Assembly: GCF_016862115.1 (NCBI RefSeq)
Contig: NZ_BOMI01000186.1
Location: 1 to 64,000 of the forward strand
Reading direction: 5' to 3'
Source: Paractinoplanes deccanensis
Lineage (GTDB): Bacteria; Actinomycetota; Actinomycetes; Mycobacteriales; Micromonosporaceae
Length of the DNA: 64,000 nt
Part shown: positions 32,340-40,876 of the stretch, piece by piece
How the letters are laid out: every line of letters begins with the position of its first letter
How positions within the stretch are numbered: position 1 is the stretch's first letter
Program-made: the position numbers and the translations under genes
The notes under the pieces: model-generated
Seen by the model: the letters and a program-made list of their open reading frames with translations, nothing else
Databases searched by the model: none
What the model was told of the DNA's origin: nothing

Positions 32340-34099
32340 GCCGCGTTCCGCTGCGGCACAGCCTGGTCACCCGCCTGCTGGTCACGTCGGTGCTGATCGC
32401 GGTCGCCGCCATCGCGGCGACCGCCTGGCTCGCCACCGCCACCGCCACCCGGGCGCTGCGCCAGGAGCAGGGCCGCTCGCTGACCGAGGACAAGGGCGTC
32501 TACGACCTGCTGGTCGGCTACGCCGCCGGTCACCCCGACTGGTCCGGCGCCGCCGGGCTGATCCGCGAGCGGGCGGCCAAGCTCGGCCGCCGCATCACGC
32601 TGACCACCACCGACCGCGTGGTGATCGCCGACTCGGGGCCCGGCCCGTCGCTGGCCGGCGCCCGCGCCTCGGCCACTGTCGACCCGCTCAACCTCGACCT
32701 CGCGCTCAGCGGCGGCACCGAACGCATCGACGCGCGCGCGACCGGACCGTTCCTGGTGCCACCGGCCCAGCGCGGCGAGCTCGACAAGCTCGCGGCCGAC
32801 GCGCTGACCTGCATCCGCGAGGGCGGCGGGGACGGCGAGATCGTGCGCCTGCCGAACGGGCGCCCGTCGGTCGTCCTCACCGGATCGGGCACCGACGGCA
32901 ACGCCGCGAGCTGCAACGACCGGCTGCCCACCACGACGACGAAGGCCGAGGACGGCCCGCTGCGCGAGCTCGGGCGGCTGGCCACCACCTGCGCCCGGCT
33001 GCCCCGCGAGCTCAGGCTCGGCGTACGGCCGGACTTCTCGACGTACTTCCTGGTCGCCGACCGTCCCGAACCGGTGGCGCTGCCCGGCAGCACGAGCGCG
33101 GCCGCGCCGCCGGCCCGGGTCCGCGGGTGCGTGGAGAAAACACGACGGGCCATGCTTCAGTCGTACGTCGCGCCGCCCGCCCTGCTGTTCGTCACCGACC
33201 CGGGCGCCGGCGCCGACCAGACCCGGTTCACGCTCTCGGGGCAGAACACCGTCCGGATCGTCGCCACCACCGGCGGCGTCCTGCTCGCCACCATCGGCGT
33301 CACCGTGCTGGTCGGCCGCCGCCTGGTCCGCCCCTTGCGCGCGCTCACCGAGGCCGCCGGCCACGGCCCGGTGCCGGTCTCGACCCGCGACGAGATCGGC
33401 CGGCTCGCCCGCGCCCTCAACGACTCCACCGAGCGCCGCGACCGCGCCGAGGCGCAGCGCCGCGCCATGGTCAGCGACGTCGCGCACGAGCTGCGCACCC
33501 CGCTCACGAACATCCGGAGCTGGCTCGAGGCCGCCCAGGACGACCTGGCGCCGACCGACGCGCAGCTCGTCGACCTCCTGCACGAGGAGGCCCTGCTGCT
33601 CCAGCACATCATCGACGACCTGAGCGACCTGGCCGGGCCGTTGCGCCTCGACCTGCGCCCGGCGGCCCTGCGCGACGTGCTGACCCAGGTGGTCGACGGC
33701 CACCTCGCCGAGGCGCACGCGGCCGGCGTGCGCCTGACCATGGAGGTGACGGGCGATCCGGTGGTCCAGGCCGATGCCGTACGGCTGCGCCAGCTGCTCG
33801 GCAACCTGGTCTCCAACGGCATCCGCTACACCCCGCGCGGCGGCTCGGTCTCGGTGAGCGCGCAAGGCTCGGCCATCACGGTGCGGGACACCGGCGTCGG
33901 CATCGCCCCCGAGAACCTGCCCAAGATCTTCGACCGCTTCTGGCGCGCCGACGAGTCCCGCAGCCGGGCCACCGGCGGCAGCGGCCTGGGCCTCGCCATC
34001 GCCCGCAAGCTGGCCCGGGCCCACGGCGGCGAGATCGAGGTCCGGAGTGCTCCAGGGGAGGGGACCACGTTCACCGTCCGGCTCCCACCTGCGCGCTGA
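32336..34099 (+). CDS. sensor histidine kinase
   Basis: This 587-residue membrane kinase starts at the GTG in the GTGA overlap with the regulator. TM1 is at about residues 10-35, followed by an extracytoplasmic sensor of about 280 residues with four cysteines (LTCIREGG, ASCNDRL, TTCARLP, RGCVEKT). TM2 is at about 300-325, then HAMP. In HisKA the phospho-His is at about residue 384 in DVAHELRTPLTN. The ATPase boxes are N (LVSNGIRY), G1 (DTGVGIAPE) and G2 (GGSGLGLAIA). The cysteine-bearing sensor suggests detection of an envelope signal or antibiotic, relayed to the upstream regulator and probably the MacB-like pump. Confidence 0.92.
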   Translation: MSRVPLRHSLVTRLLVTSVLIAVAAIAATAWLATATATRALRQEQGRSLTEDKGVYDLLVGYAAGHPDWSGAAGLIRERAAKLGRRITLTTTDRVVIADSGPGPSLAGARASATVDPLNLDLALSGGTERIDARATGPFLVPPAQRGELDKLAADALTCIREGGGDGEIVRLPNGRPSVVLTGSGTDGNAASCNDRLPTTTTKAEDGPLRELGRLATTCARLPRELRLGVRPDFSTYFLVADRPEPVALPGSTSAAAPPARVRGCVEKTRRAMLQSYVAPPALLFVTDPGAGADQTRFTLSGQNTVRIVATTGGVLLATIGVTVLVGRRLVRPLRALTEAAGHGPVPVSTRDEIGRLARALNDSTERRDRAEAQRRAMVSDVAHELRTPLTNIRSWLEAAQDDLAPTDAQLVDLLHEEALLLQHIIDDLSDLAGPLRLDLRPAALRDVLTQVVDGHLAEAHAAGVRLTMEVTGDPVVQADAVRLRQLLGNLVSNGIRYTPRGGSVSVSAQGSAITVRDTGVGIAPENLPKIFDRFWRADESRSRATGGSGLGLAIARKLARAHGGEIEVRSAPGEGTTFTVRLPPAR

Positions 34100-34200
34100 C
34101 CGCCGGCCCGCGCCGCGCGAGCAAGGGCGCCGTGTGATCGGCGTGGTTCTGGGTAGTTGTCCGGCTCAGCCCTCGGATCGTGGGCGTGGAAGGGGCCAGC

Positions 34201-34509
34201 ATGATCGTCTCTACGTGTGGCACCTCCGCCGGCACGATTCACCTCGCGGCGGCCGGGGAGGTGGACCTCGGCACCGTCGACGACCTGACGATGGCTCTGG
34301 CGCGCGCCATCTCCACCGAGGGCGCCGTGGCGATCGTGATCGACTTCAGCGAGGTCACCTTCTGTGATTCCTCGGGCCTGCACGCGCTCGACCGCGCCTA
34401 TCACGAGGCGCACGTGCGCGGTCTCGTCTTCCGGCTGACGAATCCCCAGCACAACGTGCGGCGTCTGCTCGAAGTGACGGGGCTGGCGGAGCAGCTCACC
34501 GGCTCCTGA
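34201..34509 (+). CDS. STAS-domain anti-anti-sigma factor
   Basis: This 102-residue STAS protein of the SpoIIAA/RsbV type has AAAGEVDLGTVDDL at the N-terminus and the phosphorylatable Ser in FCDSSGLHALDRAY. The ATG at 34201 has GGAAGGGG about 5 nt upstream; a GTG at 34180 is less likely. These proteins, when unphosphorylated, bind anti-sigma kinases and free a sigma factor. The gene converges on an anti-sigma-like ATPase gene 17 bp away, a natural partner candidate. Confidence 0.88.
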   Translation: MIVSTCGTSAGTIHLAAAGEVDLGTVDDLTMALARAISTEGAVAIVIDFSEVTFCDSSGLHALDRAYHEAHVRGLVFRLTNPQHNVRRLLEVTGLAEQLTGS

Positions 34510-34526
34510 CGGCCCGGTGGCCGTGG

Positions 34527-35528
34527 TCAGGAGGGGTTACGGTTGGTGATCTCGATCGGGAAGTGCATCCGGACGGAGGTGTGACCCGGGCTGGTGTGGG
34601 TGCTGACGGTGTCGGCGAGTTGCCGGGCGAGCCACAGGCCGCGCCCGCCCGGGCCGGCGCTGGGCCCGGGCGGGCGATAACCGGCGTCGGGTGGCACGGG
34701 GTAACCGCCCCTGTCGTCGGCCTGAACGACGAACGTGTCGCCGTGACGCCAGAACCGGACGCGGACGGGCGCGGCGCCGTGCACCAGGCCGTTCGCGGCG
34801 ACCTCGGTGGCCGCCACGACGATGTCGTCGACCGCCTGATCGGTGAACGGGCCACGGCCGGCCGACGAGCGCAGGACGGCGCGGAGCCGGCCCAGCTCGG
34901 CGGCGTCGCCGAGCCGCAGATCCCGGGCGCTGTCCGGCACGTCGTCCAGGGGTGCTGCGTCGCGGCCCGCCAGGTAGTCGCCCGGCGGCACGTACGCCGG
35001 GCTCGGGATCGGCCCGTCCTCGGTCAGCTCGTGGTCGTGGACCTTGCGGACCTGGTCGATGAGCTCCGGCGGGTGCCGGCGGCTGTCCCAGAGACAGGTC
35101 ACCGGGCACCCGTACGGGGCATAGGTGTCGTTGCAGATCGACTCGTAGGCCAGGTACTCGACGGCTCGGCTCGGCGTGGTGTCGTCGCCGCCGGCGGTGA
35201 GGTCCGGTTCGGCGATGACATGGACGCGCCGGCCGTCCGCGTGCTCCGCGGCCAGATGGCGGCGGAAGCCCTCGTAGGTGAACCCGAGCCGCTGGTACAT
35301 GCCGGCGGAGTCACCCCACTGGAGCGCGCCGCCGGCCGCGCCGAGCGACCGGCGTACGACGGCAGCGGTGTGGTCGCTGACCACCATGAAGACCGGCTCG
35401 CCGGCGTCGAGCAGCCGGCGCAGTTGCGGAAGCAGCACGGTCTCCACGGTGCGAGCGGCGTCGAGGACCAGGGCGGTATGGAAGAACGTGTCCGCGCCAG
35501 GAGCGGCTCTCGGCTCGTGTCGGCTCAT
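34527..35528 (-). CDS. MEDS-domain anti-sigma regulatory ATPase
   Basis: This is a 333-residue two-domain regulator. The N-terminal part (about 15-190) resembles MEDS sensory domains found with actinobacterial anti-sigma factors: FHTALVLDAARTVETVLLPQL in pieces, GFTYEGFRRHL, YLAYESICNDTYAPYGCPVTCLWD in pieces. The C-terminal part is an HATPase_c_2 (RsbW/SpoIIAB-like) domain with TEVAANGLVHG as N-box and GRGLWLARQLAD as G2 box. Such ATPases phosphorylate STAS proteins or hold sigma factors; the convergent STAS gene fits. The ATG at 35528 is preceded by GAAGAAGGA. The 218 bp upstream to the next gene show nothing definite. Confidence 0.85.
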   Translation of the reverse strand: MSRHEPRAAPGADTFFHTALVLDAARTVETVLLPQLRRLLDAGEPVFMVVSDHTAAVVRRSLGAAGGALQWGDSAGMYQRLGFTYEGFRRHLAAEHADGRRVHVIAEPDLTAGGDDTTPSRAVEYLAYESICNDTYAPYGCPVTCLWDSRRHPPELIDQVRKVHDHELTEDGPIPSPAYVPPGDYLAGRDAAPLDDVPDSARDLRLGDAAELGRLRAVLRSSAGRGPFTDQAVDDIVVAATEVAANGLVHGAAPVRVRFWRHGDTFVVQADDRGGYPVPPDAGYRPPGPSAGPGGRGLWLARQLADTVSTHTSPGHTSVRMHFPIEITNRNPS

Positions 35529-35746
35529 GGGTCCATGTCCTTCTTCCGGATGAAGCTCCCGAAGACGTACCCCTGGGGTGGCGTCGCACACCGCCTCCCG
35601 CCGCGCGATCCCGGACTCGCGCGGCAGGAGGGAACGCTCGACGGCGCTGAGGGCATTGGACATGTATGCCCGGTATGGCCGCATGTATGCCGGTGCCGAT
35701 CAGCTCATGTGGCGCTCGAACCCGTCCAGGATGCCGGCCCGACCGG

Positions 35747-38206
35747 TCATGAGCGCCGGCGCAGGAGCGCTCGTGCCGGCACGGTGACCGCGAGCAGGGC
35801 CAGGCCGATCGCGGCTGCCGCGAAGGAGCCGTACACCAGGGGAGGGATGTAGGGTGCCTCGCCGGTGGTTCCGCGCATCATCGGGATCAGCGTGGCCGCC
35901 GCGATCGCGGAGCCGAGGATGACACCCGCGAGGGAGACGAGCAGGCTCTCCCAATGGAGCATCGTGAGGACCTGGCGCCGGGTGGAGCCGACCAGGCGCA
36001 GCATGCCCAGCTCCCGGCGGCGGTCGAGGACCGTCATCACCAGGGTGTTGACGGCGGCGATGGCGGCGAAGCCACCCAGGACCGCGGCCATCACGTTGTT
36101 GGTCCACGCTCCCAGCTTCGCGTCGAGGCTCTGCCGGGTGGCGTAGCCGGCGGCGTCGCTGACCGTTCCGAGGGCGGTGAGCGGCTGCGCCGAGCCGCCC
36201 CGTACCAGGAGGGTGTCGTCGAAGCCGGAGGTGACGTGGCCGGCCAGCGCCGCCCGGTCCATGGTCACGGTGCCGAGCCCGAGGCCGCGGCCGTACACCG
36301 CGATGATCTCGGGGCTGATCGGGGTGCCGTCGGGCAGGTAGAGCGGGAGCCGGTCGCCGACACCCCGGCCGGCCGCGGTCGCCAGGGTGGTGTCGACGGC
36401 GATCCGGCCGGCGCCGAGGGAGTCGAGGCTGCCTTCGCGGACGTCCAGGTCCTGCACCTTGGCGAGCTCGGCGCCGGAGCCGGTGATGCCCTGGACCGCC
36501 GCGCCCTGCAACGACTGGAACTCGCCGGCGCCGATCGGCACCAGCACCTGGGTGTTGAGCACGCCCACAGCGGCTTCCACACCCGGCGCCCGGGCCGCGT
36601 CGGCCACCGCGTCCACGGGTAGCCCGGCCGGGTTCGTGACGACGTGGTCGGCGGTGAGACCCGCACGCAGTTGCTTGCCGGCGGCGTGGTTCTCGCTCGT
36701 GTGCATGAAGACGAGGGTCGAGGCGAAGGCCATGGCGAGCACGATCGGGGTGAAGGCCGAGGCGAGCCGGCGGGCGTTGGTGCGGGAGTTGGCGGCCGCG
36801 AGCCCGGCGGCCGGCCCTCCGCCGCGCAGGGGCATGCCGAACAGGCCGGCGCTCAGCCGGGCGAGCAGCGGGCCGAGCAGCCCGACCGCCAGCATGAACA
36901 GCATGACCACGCCGAGCGCGGCGCCGGCCGCGTCGTTGCCGGCGGAGCCAGCCGAGACGCCGGTGAGCACGATGCCGCCGACGAGAGCGGCGAGGCCGAG
37001 GGCGGTGCGGACGCCGCCCGGCCGCAGCCGTTGCATCGACGCGTCGGTGAGCGCCTGACCCGGCCTGGTCCGCGCCGGGCGGCGGCCCGCCGCCCAGCCG
37101 GCTGCCAGCGCCGTGAGGAGCCCGACGGCGACCGCGACGAGCAGCGGCATCGCCGAGACGTGCAGCTGCACCGCCGCCGGGACGGCGCCGCGGTCCTGCA
37201 ACTGCTCGAACCACCACGTCGCGAGCCCGAGGCCGGGCAGGAGGCCGGCGATCCCGGCGAGCGGTGCGATCAGCAGCGCCTCGGCGGCGACCGCGCGGCG
37301 GATCTGCCGCGGGGTGGCCCCGACGGCCCGCAGCAGGGCGAACTCCCGGGCCCGCTGGGACACGGAGAGCGCCACCGTCGCGGCGGCGGTGAAGATCGCC
37401 ACGATGGCGGCGATGCCGCCGAAGGAGCCGCCGATGCCGAGGAGCATGTCCTTGGCGTAGCCGAGGCCGGGATCCTCCACGGCGCCGCGGTCGTCGCCCG
37501 CGTGCACCTGGACTCCGGAGCCGGCCAGGGTCGCGGTCACCGAGGCGGCGAGCGCGGTGGCGTCGGTGCCCGGCGCCGCCAGCACGGCAATGGCGTCGGC
37601 TCGGCCGGGATGCCCGGCGAGGGCGGCGGCCTGGCTGTCGGCGAACCAGGCGAGCGCGCCGCCGGCACGGGCCACGCCGGAGACGCGGAAGTCCTGCCGC
37701 CCGGAGGCGGTTTCGAGGGTGACGGTGTCGCCGACGGCGGCCGCGTCCGTTCCGAGCACGACCTCGCCGCCCCGGGGTGCGGCGCCGGCCGTCAACGTGG
37801 TGCCGGTGAACAGGTGCGAGCCCCACCCGTGCCCGGTGAGCACCCCGCCGGGCAGTTCCGCCGTACGCACCGGAAAGGTGTAATCCGCGATCGCCGCGGC
37901 CGCACCCGGTGCCGTGGCCGCCTTCGCCGCGAGCCCGGCGTCGAGCCGTGCCGTGTCCGGCAGCGGCACACCTTCTCTCTCCACATCCTCGCCGCTGCCG
38001 GTGACGACGTACTCGTATTGATCGGCGGCCACGACGACCGGCGCGTTCGCGTAACGCTCGGGTGGCACCGAGGCGCGCGTGCCGGTCTCGAGGAGGACGC
38101 CGCAGGCCGAGACGATCAGGGCGGACATCAGCAGGGCGAGGAAGGTTCCCGCGAACGACGCGGGCTTGAACCGGATGGCCGCGCGGGCGAGTCCGTTGGG
38201 CCGCAT
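35747..38206 (-). CDS. FtsX-like ABC transporter permease, two-repeat type
   Basis: This 819-residue permease has duplicated FtsX domains. It has an N-terminal TM (FAGTFLALLMSALIVSACGV), an extracytoplasmic domain, and a first FtsX core with VSQRAREFALLRAVGATPRQI in pieces. A central group of TM segments follows, then a second extracytoplasmic domain and a second FtsX core with VLDRRRELGMLRLVGSTRRQV in pieces. Its ATG overlaps the stop of the ATPase gene by one base (TGATG), so the pair is a functional transporter. Substrates of this class are often peptides, lipoproteins or antimicrobials. Confidence 0.9.
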   Translation of the reverse strand: MRPNGLARAAIRFKPASFAGTFLALLMSALIVSACGVLLETGTRASVPPERYANAPVVVAADQYEYVVTGSGEDVEREGVPLPDTARLDAGLAAKAATAPGAAAAIADYTFPVRTAELPGGVLTGHGWGSHLFTGTTLTAGAAPRGGEVVLGTDAAAVGDTVTLETASGRQDFRVSGVARAGGALAWFADSQAAALAGHPGRADAIAVLAAPGTDATALAASVTATLAGSGVQVHAGDDRGAVEDPGLGYAKDMLLGIGGSFGGIAAIVAIFTAAATVALSVSQRAREFALLRAVGATPRQIRRAVAAEALLIAPLAGIAGLLPGLGLATWWFEQLQDRGAVPAAVQLHVSAMPLLVAVAVGLLTALAAGWAAGRRPARTRPGQALTDASMQRLRPGGVRTALGLAALVGGIVLTGVSAGSAGNDAAGAALGVVMLFMLAVGLLGPLLARLSAGLFGMPLRGGGPAAGLAAANSRTNARRLASAFTPIVLAMAFASTLVFMHTSENHAAGKQLRAGLTADHVVTNPAGLPVDAVADAARAPGVEAAVGVLNTQVLVPIGAGEFQSLQGAAVQGITGSGAELAKVQDLDVREGSLDSLGAGRIAVDTTLATAAGRGVGDRLPLYLPDGTPISPEIIAVYGRGLGLGTVTMDRAALAGHVTSGFDDTLLVRGGSAQPLTALGTVSDAAGYATRQSLDAKLGAWTNNVMAAVLGGFAAIAAVNTLVMTVLDRRRELGMLRLVGSTRRQVLTMLHWESLLVSLAGVILGSAIAAATLIPMMRGTTGEAPYIPPLVYGSFAAAAIGLALLAVTVPARALLRRRS

Positions 38207-38967
38207 CAGGCCGCCGCCCCCGCCAGCGTGCCCATCCGGGCCGCGATCCGGGACGGCGAACCGCGCTCCAGGCTGTCGGCGAACGCGCCGTCGGCGAGGA
38301 ACAGCACCCGATCCGCCCCCGCGGCCGCGACCGGGTCATGGGTGACCATGACGACGGTGGCGCCGAGGGCGTCCACCGCGTGCCGGAGCAGGCCGAGGAC
38401 CTCGGCGGCGGTGCCGGTGTCGAGGGCGCCGGTGGGCTCGTCCGCGAAGATCACGTCCGGGTCGGTGATCAGGGCACGGGCGACGGCCACCCGCTGCTGT
38501 TGGCCGCCGGACAGCTCGCCGGGCCGGCGCCGCGCCTTGTCGGCGAGCCCGACCCGGCCGAGCACGCCGGCCGCCCGCCGGTGGTCCGGGCGTTGCCCGG
38601 CCAGCCGCAGGGGCAGCAGGACGTTCTGCTCCACCGTCAGCGACGGCAACAGGTTGAACGCCTGGAACACGAAGCCGAGCCGGCTGCGGCGCAGCTCGGT
38701 CAGCTCGTTCTCGTTCATGCCCGTGATCTCCGTACCGCCGAGGCGCACGGAACCCTCCGAGGGCCGGTCGAGCCCCGCGGCGCACTGCAGGAACGTGGAC
38801 TTGCCCGACCCCGACGGGCCCATGACGGCAGTGAACGTGCCGCGCGGCAGGGCCAGATCGATCCCCGCGAGCGCGTTCACCGCGCCGGAGCCGCGGCCGT
38901 ACCGTCGCCGGACACCGCGGAGCTCGACGGCAAGGGCGGTGTCATCGGAAGCGTTCGTCTGTCTCAT
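38206..38967 (-). CDS. ABC transporter ATP-binding protein
   Basis: This 253-residue ATPase pairs with the two-repeat permease. Walker A is GPSGSGKST, the Q-loop is in FVFQAFNLLPSLT, the signature LSGGQQQRVAVARAL, Walker B VIFADEPTGALD, and VTHDP carries the H-loop. The first in-frame ATG consistent with family length is at 38967 but has no good ribosome site, so translation may be leaderless. It is divergent from the acyltransferase gene at 39100 across about 130 bp. Confidence 0.92.
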   Translation of the reverse strand: MRQTNASDDTALAVELRGVRRRYGRGSGAVNALAGIDLALPRGTFTAVMGPSGSGKSTFLQCAAGLDRPSEGSVRLGGTEITGMNENELTELRRSRLGFVFQAFNLLPSLTVEQNVLLPLRLAGQRPDHRRAAGVLGRVGLADKARRRPGELSGGQQQRVAVARALITDPDVIFADEPTGALDTGTAAEVLGLLRHAVDALGATVVMVTHDPVAAAGADRVLFLADGAFADSLERGSPSRIAARMGTLAGAAA

Positions 38968-39099
38968 GGGAGAAGCGTGGGCGTCGGGTGGCGCGCGCGG
39001 CGTCAGCCCGCAGGACCATGCCGCATACATCTCGCGTCCGACGCGGACGTGCCCTGGTGGTTCCTAGCTTCGGTGCCTCGGAACAGCGGGAGGGGCATC

Positions 39100-40224
39100 A
39101 TGCTTCAACGGGACAGATTCATCGACGGGCTCCGGGCTCTGGCCATCCTGGGGGTCGTGAGTGGACACTGGCTGGTCGGCGCTCTGGTCGCGACCCCGGC
39201 CGGCGGCCTGCGGATCGACAGCCCGATGCGCTCCCTGCAGTGGCTGCACCCGGCCACCTGGTTGCTGCAGATGCTGGGGCTGTTCTTCCTCGTCGGCGGC
39301 TACACGGCGGCGCAGGGGCTGCGCCGTGCCCGGGGGCGCGGCGAGACCGACACGCAATGGGTGCGCCGCCGGCTGTGGCGCATCGGGCGGCCGGTCGTCG
39401 CCGCGGCGGTGATCCTGGCCGTGGCGCTGGCGGTGCTGAGCCTGTCCGGGCTGGAGGCCGGAACCGTCCGGACGACCGTGGTGCTGTTTCTGCAGCCGTT
39501 GTGGTTCATGGGCGTGTACGCGGTGATCACCGCGCTCACCCCGTACGCCCTCGTGCTCGACCGGATCGGCGGCCTGCGAGTCGTCCTGGCCTGCGCCGCG
39601 GCCGTGGCCGTGGTGGACCTGATGCGCTTCGGCCCGGACGCCGAGCCGGCCGCCGTGGGTTATCTGAGCGTGCTGCCGGCCTGGTTCTTCGCCTACCAGC
39701 TGGGGGTGTCATGGTCGGCGGGACGGGTCGGCCCCCGCGTGGCGGCCGGCCTGCTGGCCGGTGGCGTGGCCACGTTCGTGGTCCTGCTCGCCGTGCTGGA
39801 CTATCCGGTGAGCATCGTCAGCGTGCCCGGCTCCGTGCGGTCCAACTCGAACCCGCCGTCGCTGATGGTGCCGGCCCTCGCCGCGATCCAGGCCGGCGCC
39901 GCGCTGCTGCTGCGTCACCGGATCGAGCGGCTCCTGCGCCGTCCCCGTGTCTGGGCCGTGGTGACCGTGCTCAACCTGAGCGCGATGAGCGTGTTCTGCT
40001 GGCACCAGGTGGCGCTCGTCGGCGTCTCGGAGGTCGCGCGCCGGCTCGGCACGCTGCCCGGCCTCGGTGACGCGCCCGTGAGCGGGGGCTGGGTCGCCGC
40101 CCGCCTCGCCTGGTATCCGGTGCTCGGGCTCGTGCTGGCCGGCATCGTCGTGCTGGTGCGCCGCTTCGAACACCCGGCGCCCGTGCCTATCGAGTCTCGG
40201 GCCGGCCGGGCCGCCCGGGTGTGA
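39100..40224 (+). CDS. acyltransferase family 3 membrane protein
   Basis: This 374-residue membrane acyltransferase of the OafA/NodX family has an N-terminal RDRFIDGLRALAILGVVSGHW (in pieces) that holds the family Arg and His, and about ten TM segments. Such enzymes move acyl groups, often acetyl, onto cell-surface glycans or natural products. The ATG at 39100 sits behind GGGAGGGG. Its 3' end overlaps the convergent response regulator gene by 38 bp. The target is unknown; it is well separated from the polyketide cluster, so a role in it is not assumed. Confidence 0.85.
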   Translation: MLQRDRFIDGLRALAILGVVSGHWLVGALVATPAGGLRIDSPMRSLQWLHPATWLLQMLGLFFLVGGYTAAQGLRRARGRGETDTQWVRRRLWRIGRPVVAAAVILAVALAVLSLSGLEAGTVRTTVVLFLQPLWFMGVYAVITALTPYALVLDRIGGLRVVLACAAAVAVVDLMRFGPDAEPAAVGYLSVLPAWFFAYQLGVSWSAGRVGPRVAAGLLAGGVATFVVLLAVLDYPVSIVSVPGSVRSNSNPPSLMVPALAAIQAGAALLLRHRIERLLRRPRVWAVVTVLNLSAMSVFCWHQVALVGVSEVARRLGTLPGLGDAPVSGGWVAARLAWYPVLGLVLAGIVVLVRRFEHPAPVPIESRAGRAARV

Positions 40225-40876
40225 CCAGGCCGGTCTCGTAGCCGAACACCACGGCCTGGACCCGGTCGCGCAGGCCGAGCTTCTGCAGGATCCGGCTGAC
40301 GTGGGTCTTGGTGGTCGGCTCCGAGATGAACAGCGAGGCGGCGATCTCGGTGTTGGACAGCCCCTGGGCGAGCAGGCGCAGGACCTCCCGCTCGCGGTCG
40401 GTCAGGGCGTTCAGCGCGACCGCGCCGGCCGGCCGGCGCGGTCGCGCCTCGACGAAGCTCTCGATGAGCCGGCGGGTGATGCTCGGCGCCAGCAGCGCCT
40501 CGCCGCCGGCCACCACCCGCACGGCCTGGACCAGGTCGTCCGGTTCGCTGTCCTTGAGCAGGAACCCGCTGGCGCCGGCCTGCAGGGCCTCGTAGATGTA
40601 GTCGTCGAGGTCGAACGTGGTGAGCATCAGCACCCGCGGCGTGTGACCCGGCGGGCGCTCCGGGCCGAGCAGGGCGCGGGTGGCGGCGAGCCCGTCGAGC
40701 ACCGGCATCCGTACGTCCATCAGCACGACGTCGGGCCGCAGCCGGCGGCTGCTGTCCACGCCGGCCTGGCCGTTCTCCGCCTCGCCGACGACCTCGATGT
40801 CGGGTTGCGCCTGGAGGATGGCCCGGATACCCATCCGGATCATCGGCTGGTCGTCGACGATGAGGGCGCGGATCAC
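40187..40876 (-). CDS. NarL/LuxR-family response regulator
   Basis: This 229-residue regulator has a receiver domain with DDQ at the N-terminus, phospho-Asp in VVLMDVRMPVLDG and Lys in FLLKDSEPD. A GerE/LuxR helix-turn-helix follows at about 160-220, with LTDREREVLRLLAQGLSNTEIA in pieces and TTKTHVSRILQKLGL. The start is a GTG coupled to the kinase stop (GTGA at 40873-40876). The last 38 bp overlap the acyltransferase gene on the other strand. Confidence 0.93.
   Translation of the reverse strand: MIRALIVDDQPMIRMGIRAILQAQPDIEVVGEAENGQAGVDSSRRLRPDVVLMDVRMPVLDGLAATRALLGPERPPGHTPRVLMLTTFDLDDYIYEALQAGASGFLLKDSEPDDLVQAVRVVAGGEALLAPSITRRLIESFVEARPRRPAGAVALNALTDREREVLRLLAQGLSNTEIAASLFISEPTTKTHVSRILQKLGLRDRVQAVVFGYETGLVTPGRPGRPETR

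Noticed and set aside
39100..40224. Acyltransferase-3 as a tailoring enzyme of the polyketide cluster
   Set aside because: It is 17 kb from the cluster, separated by several unrelated operons, and converges with a two-component pair; there is no evidence of a link.
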